64,000 bases of DNA, taken from contig JACEVL010000204.1 of NCBI GenBank assembly GCA_020284085.1, positions 367,501 to 431,500 on the forward strand, in the 5' to 3' direction. The translations under genes and the position numbers were made by a program. The first letter of the stretch is position 1. Each line of letters opens with the position of its first letter. Source of the DNA: Aporrectodea caliginosa. Its lineage: Eukaryota > Annelida > Clitellata > Crassiclitellata > Lumbricidae. Shown piece by piece: positions 23,451 through 34,300 of the stretch. The notes below the pieces were generated by a model, which did no database searches, was not told the origin of the DNA, and was given only the letters and a program-made list of their open reading frames with translations.

Positions 23451-24399
23451 AAGGTGAAAGGGTGAGTCTGTGAGACCTTAGTTTTGAGTGGAAAGCCCGG
23501 AGCGGGGGTGATAGACAGATGAGCCTGAATTTGTACGAAAAAACGTTTTAATTTCGCACGAAAACATTCAATATGATTGACAAGAATCACTAATAATAAT
23601 AAAGAGCACCAACGTAAGGCTGTTCAAAATTCAAGTACATTGTGTGCAGAAAACATTTAGGCTTACTGTCCGAAAATGTTTGCACCATGACAAGAATTAT
23701 TTAGGGAATTTATATAGCACCACAATTATGCTGTTCGTTTTCCGTGCTAACACACACAACAGTAAGTTTCAAAATTCAAAGAAATTTCTAAAACTAACGT
23801 TATTGCAGCCACACAAGTTAACTAAAAAATTTGAATTTTATTAGTTTAAAGCCAGCCCTATGTTTTATGTTACAAACAGAATGGTTTATTAGAGACAAGA
23901 GGCCATTGAAGCTTGTAAACCAAAGTGCAGATAGCAATTGGTAAAATAAAGGATGTACTTACTTACTTACCATTCACAAGGGGTTGATATCAAGGGGTAT
24001 GGGAATGTGGCCGAGGGAATGTAGGTCTTCTCCAACCGAAAATCATAAGTTTCCACTAATGACATGTATACAAGAAAGTCGTAGATCTGTTAACACGTAG
24101 AAATTCAGACATTTTGATTTAAGACAATTAAACAACTCTCGTCACATGATAAAACGACACACTTCAAATTCACCCAGAATTCACCTAGACTTCACTGAAG
24201 TCCTGTTACCTAAACTCCTGAAAACGTATGACTTGCCTTCTCGTGATCTCATGACTCCGTGCCTTTGTCATCATAGTGTCATGAGACTTAAACTTAGGAG
24301 CATGCAGTGTCATTTAACATACATTTAATGTAAAGTAATATAATACATATTGATACATGCTTACATTACAGAAAATAACACGAAATTTGTTCACATGAA
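23451..24399. other. Intergenic DNA, no gene seen
   Basis: Positions 23451-24399 contain a short (TTAC)n run (23958-23970) that may be another retroelement tail. Otherwise I see no exon, domain or strong repeat. Confidence 0.4.
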
Positions 24400-24412
24400 A
24401 ATATATATATAC

Positions 24413-24467
<55 letters not shown>

Positions 24468-24470
24468 ATT
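24400..24470. repeat. (AT)n microsatellite
   Basis: Long TA runs interrupted by AAAT. They abut the possible MITE that starts at 24474. Confidence 0.9.
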
Positions 24471-24473
24471 ATA

Positions 24474-24627
24474 CAGTGGTTAAAGTGGTCTGGGTGAGCA
24501 GTGGGAACTCCAAAGTTTTATTGGAAAGCATGTGTTACCAGGGTTCCTTTGCATGGTGAGCAATGGGAACACAATCAAAGAATTTCGACAGCAGTGGGAA
24601 CACCGTTCCCACCCACTTTAAACTCTG
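24474..24627. mobile_element. Possible MITE with CAGNGNTTAAAGTGG ends
   Basis: The left end CAGTGGTTAAAGTGG and the reverse complement of the right end CAGAGTTTAAAGTGG agree at 13 of 15 positions. An internal GAGCAGTGGGAAC is echoed inverted as GTTCCCACC. The flanks are AT-rich and the target duplication is not clean, so the call is tentative. Confidence 0.45.
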
Positions 24628-25017
24628 ACATTATATAGTAGGTATGTATAATTATAGTGATGTATGCATGTAATATGTATAATTATATTTATAAAACCAC
24701 TAAAAATAGCGCATTTTTAAGTCTTCACAAAAGTGCAATACTGTGATACATTATGATTACATAATTGACAAATATATATAATACTGTATATATGTATATA
24801 CAAAACAGCATCAGGTGACTTGAATTTCATAGAATATTACTCAAGTAACAAACCAACATTTTATGGACAGCTGACTGTATCAAAGGTCAAGGGTAATTGG
24901 AAGCTAACGTATTTGCACCTGTTAATCAAAATTACAAAAAAATACTGAATCTTCCGTAACGAGCTGGAAGAACAATCACAGTCGGGAAAAACTCCTAAGC
25001 AGCACCATTGGACACTA

Positions 25018-25100
25018 TTCACATCTATAATGACATTATTCACATCAATAATGACATTAGACACATCTATAATGACATGATTCACATCTACAATAACAAT
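25018..25100. repeat. 21-bp minisatellite, short outlying block
   Basis: About four copies of CACATCTATAATGACATTATT. The main array of the same unit lies at 25720-26100. Confidence 0.85.
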
Positions 25101-25551
25101 TTTCACAAATATAATATTATCAAATTAAATCAGTCAGTAATAGTTCATAATTTAGATTTTGTCCTTCATTTGGCACCATGAAAAACGACTTCAAAATGAC
25201 TAAAAATCGCACATCCTTTGACTCATTTCGAACATTGCAAAATACACTGAAGCCTCCTTATAGAGCGTATGGCTACAATGTAAATTTTGTTATAACACAT
25301 TCAATGTCACGATTCCTGCATTCACTTCAATACCACAGTTGAATCTCATTACAAGAATGTTTTGTTAATATGACTCATAGTATTAGCATTATAAACAATA
25401 TACGTATAGTCTACAGACAAATATTTGAATCAATGACAAAATCAATGTGCAATGTGATAACGTAATGTAAAGAAATGCAATGTAATGCGGTGTAGCGTGC
25501 CTGGCAATGTAACATATAACACATGTATTTGATTTATTACGCATTTATCAA

Positions 25552-25716
25552 GCACCACGACTATCCAATGATCAAGCACCAACTGATGGTGCTGAGCAAT
25601 TGTGAATGGTGGACTTGCTCACTGACCATACACAGTAACTGCATCAGGGGAGGGGCTCAAACCCGTACTCTCCATGTCACAATGCGAGTACTCTAACCAA
25701 TCAGTCAGTGTGCCCC
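25552..25716 (-). mobile_element. tRNA-derived SINE, family A variant
   Basis: On the minus strand: GGGGCACACTGACTGATTGG, TTAGAGTACTCGC, then GGGTTTGAGCC (box B), then a body with GCTCAGCACCATCAGTTGG. It borders the minisatellite that starts at 25720. Related bodies lie at 37960-38092, 45988-46150 and 53115-53200. Confidence 0.7.
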
Positions 25717-25719
25717 ATG

Positions 25720-26100
25720 TATTCACATCTATAATGACATTATTCACATCTATAATGACATTATAGACATCTATAATGACATTATTCACATCTATAATGA
25801 CATTATAGACATCTATAATGACATTATTCACATCTATAATGACATTATAGACATCTATAAAGACATCATTCACATCTATAAATGACATTATAGACATCTA
25901 TAATGACATTATTCACATCTATAATGACATTATAGACATCTATAATGACATTATTCACATCTATAATGACATTATAGACATCTATAATGACATCATTCAC
26001 ATCTATAAATGACATTATAGACATCTATAATGACATTATTCACATCGATAGTGACATTATAGACATCTATAATGACATTATTCACATCTATAATGACATG
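25720..26100. repeat. 21-bp minisatellite organised as a 42-bp dimer
   Basis: Two 21-bp variants alternate: ATTCACATCTATAATGACATT and ATAGACATCTATAATGACATT, about 18 copies in total, with two copies carrying an extra A. The minus-strand open frames here are repeat artefacts. Confidence 0.95.
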
Positions 26101-26252
26101 CATCCTCACAAACATTTCACCTAAAGTTATTGAAATGCAGACAGACCAGGTCGAACTGTATTGTTGAATAACAATACAGTTCGGCAATAAACAATTTCTG
26201 AAAAACAGTCTAAAACAGGTTACACGTACAAAAGTTTCTTTGACAAAAGAAT

Positions 26253-29200
26253 TCAGAAATTCTCGGCGAAGTTCTGCGTCTGTTGCAGACGGCCTTGTTT
26301 TGCATCGGAAATTGCTCCCCAGAGGTCAAAAGCAAAGGAATCGGTGAACTCAAACTCTTTCAATTCAGATTTTTCAATAGCATCGGCAAAGTCACTTGGA
26401 TTCGCTTTTGTGTTGCCCAGCTCCCAGATCGTCTGCGCTGTAAACGAAAACAAGAGGAATTATTCTAAAATCAGTAAATAAACTTATGGATGAACAAAAG
26501 TTTTAGGTCAGTAATAACACTATGAATAAAAGAAAAATAACATGAAGTTTACTGGATGAATAAAAAGTTTTTATGTCAGTAACACTAAAACCAAAAGAAA
26601 AATTACATAAAGTTTGTCGTACAAAAGTCATCTGTAACACAACCCAGTTGATGGTAGGACTAGTGTACCTCTTGGGTAATCCTCTGATCATTCATTCATT
26701 ACAGGTATTTATATAGCACCCCTTCAAAGCAACAACTCAGAAGTGCTCCCGACCGTATCAACTGTAACAATTAATCTATTACATCTGCAGTGTTAAGATG
26801 TACCCTAGAAACTCATTATTTATCAGGAATCAACACAAAGTAAACTGTGTTATAATACTAAGGACAGTTTCTAAACCTGAAAAAATTGGGGTCAATAACC
26901 TGGACTGCTTTATATCAGAGTTCATGTTATAATCAAACACATGATATAGCGTTTCTGCTGTAGTTCTACACTGAATGGGTTTTGAATTGAAGCAAATCTC
27001 AACTGAAGATTTATGTTCAACAACTGAAAGATTTCAAGAACTGTTGGCTGTCCCTACCGAGTTCTGTGTCGCTGATGCCAATGAATGCCTCAAGCAGTGA
27101 ATTGATTTTGTCAACGGCAATGCTCACGACTTCATCCGGCTGTTATAGAAAAACATAAACAATAAAAACCAAACAATATTGGAAACAGAAGCACGTATGT
27201 ATGCATAAATGTAGGATGTACGTAGGTCTACACAAGTGTGTACGTATTTATTATGCACGTATGTATGTATTTATTTATGTATGCATGCATGTATATGTAC
27301 AATGCATCAAGTGAGCAAGTAAACTGTATGCATGTTTGTCATGTATGCATGCATTTATGCATGTATCAAGACTACATAATTATATAAATGCAAAATAAAC
27401 TTTAAACTAAATGATAATAAACTGTAAACCAACTGTGAATAAACTTTAAACTAAAAGTGAATAAATTTTAAACTAAATGTGAATAAATTTTAAACTAAAT
27501 GTGAATTAATTTTAAACTAAATACGAATAAATTTTAAACAAAATGTGAATAAATTTTAAACAAAATGCAAATAAATTAAAAACTAAATGTGAATAAATTT
27601 TAAATCAAATGCAAATAAATTTTAAACTAAATGTGAATAAATTTTAAACTAAATGTGAATAAATTTTAAACTAAATGTGAATAAATTTTCAACTAAATAC
27701 GAATAAACTTTAAACTAAATGTGAATAAACTGTAAACCAAATGCAAATAAACTTTAAACTAATTGTGAATAAATCTTAAACTAAATGTGAATGAATTTTG
27801 AACTAAATGACGTCACCGTTTCAACTGTTGCTGGACCCTTGGATCGTAGTCTTAACGTTTCCTTTCCGGTTCCAAATCCAGCATTCTTCTTTCCATTGGA
27901 ATTCTTTCCACCTATTTCAGCTGCATATAAACAAGCAGAAGAAGATGAAACAGATATAACCAATGTTCAGGTTTTGCAGTTTAAATTATTTATTGGTACA
28001 GCAAAATTCAAAAACAAATTTCTACAAAGTAGAAATGCTCACGAAAACAAGAACAGAAAAAACTGGACTTATAGATAGAAACATAAATACAATAAAAGTA
28101 ACAGATAGGAATGATCGAAAATGATCACCACATGAAACACAAGGATATCCAAGCTGTTTCCTTTACACCAATTGATATCCATGCTGAAAACTCTTTTTGT
28201 TTGATTCTGGTTTTCTGTCATAAGGTAGGAACATTGGTCTCTTGAAGAGGCACAACATAAATATGTGATTTCAAATACAATTAGTAATAATGATAGCAAC
28301 AAGAGGGGTTCTGGTGGTCCTGTTTGCCCACACAGAAGCTAGGCAAAACCTCAAATTCACTGTGGTAGGCCCTATGGTTTAGAATGGCCTCCCTCAGGAG
28401 CTATGCCTGCTTATGGACATTTTATGGCCATTTCAAAAATTACCTTATTGCCCAGGCTGGAGTTGGGGGCGCTTCTGATTAGTTATCTTGAAGGGGTGCT
28501 ATATAAATTTTTGAATGAATGAATGAACGAATGAAAGACCAGAACACTAGCTGTTTCCTTTAAGGCAGAACTGAAACAACAAGAAACACAGCTAGTACAT
28601 TTGAAAGACAGACAGGAGTTTAGCCTAAGACAAGAGAAAGTCAACTAACAGAACCCGGACTTGAGTGGCTCAATGACGCGCAGTGTGAACGTCATTCCCT
28701 TCGGAATCGCTTTCAGCATCTTCGCGACTTCATGATGGCGACAACCGACAACAGAACAGTTGTCGATCTTCTCGATGTGGTCTCCGATGGCGATTCCCTC
28801 GACACTCGCGGCAACGCTGCCAACCTTGATGCCCTTGACAAATGCGCAGCCGGCTCCATTGTCTGTTATGGTCAGTCCGAGAGCGTCGTCCGATTTCTCG
28901 ATGTCCACTTCTTTTGGACGACCTTTGATGTGAGCGAATATGAAGTCGTCGAGCGCAAGCTGACCACCCATCAACTTAGTCATGTCGATTTTGTGGGAGT
29001 TCAACGTACAAAACAGAATCTGCAGAAAAGATAAACAAGTCTCATCAACAGAAAGAAGAAGAAGAAGAGCAATCCCTTGAGCTAACAGCAATAGTACAGT
29101 AATATAGTAAGTCATTTATTGACATAGAAACATCAACACCATAATATCACAATAACAGCAGTCAGTACAAACTCAAAAACTTCCAGCAAATGATGCAAAA

Positions 29201-30129
29201 GTCCAAAGGTCAATCCAAAAGGGTCACATGGACCAGCTGAGGTTTGTGTTTACAAAAGGTGGAGAAAATGTCGAAGCATGTCGAACACAAATCGAAAAGA
29301 CAATCTGACAAAAGTTGACATTTTTCTTAAAGAGTTTGTCTGGTGCAGAAAACTTCAGTTTGGAAACTTATTCTTAAACTTCCTTAGGCTATACCATCCG
29401 ATCATTGGGTATGAAGTGTTCATGACTTCATTTTCTTAGCCTCTGCAATATGAAGGAGGGTAGCTGGTTCTCTCCCTTGCCGTCTCATCCTGGCACTGTA
29501 CAGCAAGTGTACTCATCGCAGCTGAGTTGGATGAAGAAAACTGGCAAGCAACAGAAAATATTAAAACCATTGATTTCTGTAGTACCCAGAACTTTAATCA
29601 GTCTGAGGCAGTGGGGCTAAGCCGATGGCTTTGCCCCAACAACTTGGCCCGGATGGCTTGGCTCCGACGGATTGGCCCCAACGAACTGGCATTGAACATG
29701 ACCGGACTGCCATCTGGATTCATCCTTTCCCCAGATCATTGAGAATAATTAGTCAGTCACAGATTCCTTACCCACATATAAATACACTTAAATACACAGG
29801 CTTACATACATACATAAACACATACATACTTGCATGCCCTACATACATACCTCATTTGAACTGATATCGAAACTCGCCGCGATCTTGTCATATAGTTCCG
29901 TGACACTGGTGAACGTGGACACGACAGTGGTGGGGCTGCCATGGGCCAGCTGGCAGTGGAAAGCTACTCTCGGAAGCGGGCTCGTGGACTCTGGAATGGC
30001 CTGACCGACGCCCGCACCCACTTCCTCTCGAAACGCTTCGTTGTAGGCAGGCGGAGGGGCAACAGGCGGGGGCTCGTAACTTGTCTGCTTTTTCTTACTT
30101 TTCTTGTTTCCCTTCCATTGTTTAAGCAT
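26253..30129 (-). CDS. GIPC: GIPC-family PDZ adaptor (synectin), 5 exons, complete
   Basis: GIPC proteins are cytosolic PDZ adaptors that bind cargo-receptor C-termini and link them to myosin VI on endocytic vesicles (family knowledge). Exons, in transcript order: 30129-29851, 29019-28650, 27920-27817, 27139-27058, 26437-26253. Every junction has AG acceptors and GT donors, and phases 0, 1, 0 and 1 fit exactly. The product is 339 residues (human GIPC1 has 333). Seen in order: N-terminal GIPC homology 1 with [11 protein letters not shown] and LYDKIA; PDZ at about 130-210 with [12 protein letters not shown] as carboxylate loop; linker [17 protein letters not shown] homology 2 with [12 protein letters not shown] and [11 protein letters not shown] near the end. 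The start could instead be an upstream in-frame ATG at 30171 (14 residues longer); the internal ATG gives the more usual length. The C-terminus ends about a dozen residues past the family's usual stop. Paralogue 1, 2 or 3 cannot be decided. Confidence 0.95.
27400..27810. repeat. 22-bp minisatellite in GIPC intron 3
   Basis: About 18 copies of a unit like GAATAAATTTTAAACTAAATGT. The array ends at the GIPC exon-3 donor: only the bases revcomp CGTCAC (27811-27816) separate it from the exon. It therefore fills the first 400 bases of that intron as transcribed. Confidence 0.9.
28300..28512 (+). mobile_element. Retroelement 3' end with TTGAAGGGGTGCTATATAAA
   Basis: The stretch ends in TTGAAGGGGTGCTATATAAA followed by (GAAT)n. 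The same terminal motif is at 36090, 37029, 53306, 51871 and inverted at 26704-26728, marking a shared retroelement 3' end. It lies in GIPC intron 2 and no frame is intact. Confidence 0.55.
29390..29530 (-). mobile_element. tRNA-derived SINE family B, partial
   Basis: ATGAAGTGTTCATGACTTCA, TTTTCTTAGCC and CTTGCCGTCTCATC, then GTACTCATCGCAGCTGAGTTG, match the body of the complete copies at 34405-34680 and 39716-40012. The tRNA head is missing. Confidence 0.7.
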
Positions 30130-31308
30130 CGTAGCGAAACTATTCCAAGAAATCGAGTTTGTGAAAATCAATCGACGCTACCGGATATCATCGGAGTCTG
30201 TTTCGTTTAGTTACAACACAAAACCTATTCTTTCTCCACTTGATTTCCTTCTTACTGTTCGTTTCTCCGCCCACTTTGATCTTAGTCGCGTTGAACGCCT
30301 CAGGTAGCACCGGAAATTGGACTCACACAGGTACGAGGTCATAGGTCGAAACAAACGACATATAATATAAAGGGTTGTCACTACTGGCGCGACAAGGACA
30401 CTTTATACATTATATATTTATTCAGGCCCTTCCAGAGCCATTATATAGTTGTGACTACTGGCGCGAGAACTTCAGTTGTTACTAGATTGCCAAATGAGGT
30501 CAATGGCGTGTACTTCCGTAGCGGGAGAGAAGACATCCGTTAGTAGTAGTTTCAGTTTAACGATACTGTGTGATAACAAAGATCATTAGCGTCACCCTCC
30601 TTCTTACTCCAGATTTGGGACTGGCACTGACAAAGTACGATCAGTGGCGAAGAGGTGATGCTTTTAATGGAATCTTTATTACTCTTTAAGTAGGCCTAAG
30701 CCTGAATAAGTCAGAAACCAGCGTTCTGTATCAATCAATCAATATTCGTTTAATTCAACAAATTTAGTTGTCATAGGCGCAACTAGTTACATGTTACACA
30801 GGTGAATTATTAGGAGCCGAGCTACAATTAGCTGTTAGAGGAATTTTGTGTGAACTAATAATCTCTGGACAATCACTCTGACATGACACATCGCTCGTGA
30901 ATAAACTGCTTTTAAGTAGCGCTTTTAACTTTTGACATCATCTTTAACGGTTTGCTTTGTCATGCATAATTAATCCAAATACTTTTCTTCGCAATTAATT
31001 TCAAAATTATTTTCATCGTGCACAATACCGAATGCTCATCAACACCGAAAAGCCTCAGTCAGTTCTGCGACTACATGGAGATTTTTTAAAGTATTAAAGT
31101 CAACACAGGTGGTTAAAAAGTCAGCCGCTGAGTAAGACAAGTCTGGTTTTATAAACAAACATTTTCGATCATATGAGATATCGGTTCCGACGCCAGACAC
31201 GTTTTTGCGGGAACAAAATTTCTGCTGATGACCCAATTATTTTTTAGAAGAATTGTTTTCTATTTAGTTTAATTGTTTTATTGGTAAAAGTAGACCATAA
31301 TAATTATT
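30130..31308. promoter_or_regulatory. Head-to-head intergenic region between GIPC and PTIP
   Basis: About 1.18 kb separates the two divergent start codons. It must contain both 5' leaders and promoters. I see no TATA box I would trust. One M2 dispersed repeat lies at 30555-30650. A shared bidirectional promoter is only a possibility. Confidence 0.4.
30555..30650 (+). mobile_element. M2 dispersed repeat
   Basis: Contains GTTTAACGATACTGTGTGAT, AACAAAGATCATTAGCGTC and GGGACTGGCACTGACAAAG, matching the copies at 8912, 15645 and 21349. Confidence 0.75.
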
Positions 31309-34300
31309 ATGACGGAGGACGCGAAAGACCTGTCCTCGCCCGAAGTACCCGCCGGACTCTTTAAAGATGTCAAATATTATTTCATTGGAAAGATTCCGAA
31401 AAGGGTATAAAAATAATATTTTATTTAATTAGTGATTTAATTCATCGAAATTACTTCTTGCAATTACTAGGTTAACGCAAGGCGTTCATCATCTTTAAAT
31501 GTCTATAAGATGGCATATATTTCGAAAGCATTTATGCAGAAATATAAGCATTTAGCGTCAATTACCTGCATTATCGCCCGTGTCTGTTTCCCAGGGGCAT
31601 AAACCCGATTCCCAGGAAAGCGATGCCCTGAATGTGATGAAAATGCAAATGACTCAATTCCCGAAAGCTCTTATTCTGTCAAGTGTTTTAAATCCTGGAA
31701 ACTGGTATGGACTTGTCGGTCAATCTTGTGAATAGTATATTGGGAAAATATTCGATTTACCCAAATAATTTAATTTGCTTGATTTTGGTTCCCCAGTAGA
31801 ACTTTTGTTTCTGGGATTGATTGGGGTTTGGGGGTTTTGCTATGCACACAGTTTCCAGAGACTAGTGACTTACTCTGTCTTAAATGCCAAACGAATGCCG
31901 ATTGAAAGTGCCCAGAGAGTTTTACTTTTTATTGATGACTGAGACCATTGTAATCTAGGCTTCATTTGCCACAAGTTTTGTATGTCAAGACATTCACCGT
32001 CAGAGTTCCCTTCCTTACAGTAATGCAAATCATCACAACATATATTCTTGCAAATACATATATACATATACATACATCTGGCTAAGCAAAATGAAGTCGC
32101 TACTTCACCCAGGGCTAGCTTATGGGACTGCTCTTTTTATATATTATGCCGTGTATATAAGTACTCGAATTTAGTCTTTTAAAAACAAAATATTATCTCA
32201 AGTTATTAATTATATTGCTTTGTTTTTCATCGTAAGAGTTTGACGTAACAGCTGGATATATTTCTACTGCAACTATCACTGTGGTCGTAAATTTCATTTA
32301 AGAGATTTATATAGTGACCTTCAAGATTATCTACTCGGGAGCGCTCGATGTAAATGTTTACCTTAAGTAGAAACACAGTGATAAGTATTTTAGTGATTTT
32401 TGTGCCAGATTGAAAAGCTGTTGAATGCTGGAGGTGCAAGAAAAGATGTTTACATGAGTGAAATCTTGACACACTGCATTGCGGACGATGATGACGATGA
32501 AGTTACTGAAGCGAAGGAACTTTTCCAGTTATCTGTTGTTAAGGTAACAGAAATGATTGTTTCCCAGATATCTGTTGCTTAGGTAACATGAATTATTGTT
32601 TTCCAGATATATGTTCGTAAGGTAACACACATTATTGTTTTCCAGTTATCTGTTGCTAAGGTAACAGCAATTATTGTTTTCCATATATCTGTTGCTAAGG
32701 TAACACGAATTATTGTTTTTTAGATATCTGTTGCTAAGGTAACAGGAATTATTGTTTTCCAGATATCTGTTAAGGCAAAAGGAATCGGTTGCAATTAGAA
32801 ATTGGCTCAACCTTGTTGTATGCACAGCTTGCTTTCTGTGCCTATCTTTCGCTCTGTATTGAAACTTTATCGTTTCTGTTTTGCTCTTGGTTCAAAATGT
32901 TTCCAGTTGTTTATGGTGATATATATATTTATACAGATATAATAATACTATAGAATTAATTGGAGATTTGTTTTCGTATTTTCAGAGTGCGTGGGTTACG
33001 GCATCAGTTGAGTGTGGAGTTCTACTACCGTATCCTTTGCTTTTGTTCCAGAATAGGTTTTCATCAACTCTTGATTGATTATAGTTGATAATAATAAATG
33101 ATAATAATGGCAATCATCATTGTCAGTGTGTGGTGGTAGGGTAATAAAGGTGTCTTGTGAAGTTGTGATTTAATGATTCTTCAACCTCAGGGAGGGTCAT
33201 GAACCTCAGGGAGGGTCATGATTCATGAACATCAGGCAGGGTCATGAACTTGAGGCAGGGTCATGAACCTTAGGGAGGTTCGTGCCTCTTAAGCGTTTTT
33301 ATGATGGTATGTAAATAAATTTGTTGCCCTTTTGCCTGTTTACTGTTACCTTTTACCTTTGTTTATCATTGCTTAAGTTTGAATTTACTGGCTTACCTCT
33401 GATTGCTTACCTTTGCCTGCTTACTGTTTAGCTTTACCATTTACCAATATCTGTTTACCTTCGTGTACCATTGCTTGTTTACTTTTGCCTGTTTACGTTT
33501 ACATTTTTACCTTTGTATGTTTACGTATACATGTTTACCTTTTCCTGCATGTCTTTACATTTTTACCTTTGTCTGTATGCATTTTACCTTATCCTGTGTA
33601 CCTTTACATTTTTACCTTTTCCTGTTTACCTTTACATTTTTACCTTTTCCTGTTTACCTTTACATTTTTACCTTTGCTTGTGTACCTTGTAATAAAAATT
33701 CAGTGGCTAAGCTCAAGTGTCAATCTGTTTATCAGTTGGTCCTTAACTTGATTCCAGAACAAACGTTTTTGATCCCGACAGTAAACGAAATGTCTTCAAG
33801 GGCGTCACGGTCTGTCCTTCTCAGGCAAGTATCGTAATCGTAATTGCAAACTTATATAGCGCCACTTCAAGAGAGAATCGTCAAAGTTTCGTTTCTTCTT
33901 CATTCTTTGGACTACAGAAATTTTCAAAAAGATGGTGAATCTGCAGTGTGTTGAATTGAACTTTTGGAGAATGGCAATATCAAATACAGTTGTATTGTTG
34001 TGTGCATGCCAGGGCCTTGGGCTTTCTCCACTGTCAGCTAAAGGGCTGAAGAGCAGAAACTAGTGGCACCTGTGCATTCCACGACAGGATATGGGGGCTT
34101 TATTTTACTTTACTTTTGCAGGAAAAGGCAGGTGTTAGGCTTATAATATTTATTGCTTTTTGTTTCTTGAACAGATCTCGGCCAAAGATAACAAAGTCAT
34201 CTGGGCGCTTGTAACTGGTCATGGTGGTCAGTACCAGACATCGCTGAACCATAAGGTTACACATCTCATCACAACGTCTGTAAAAAGCGTAGGTGGCATT

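Noticed and set aside
28732..29034. 100-codon plus-strand frame
   Set aside because: Antisense shadow of GIPC exon 2.
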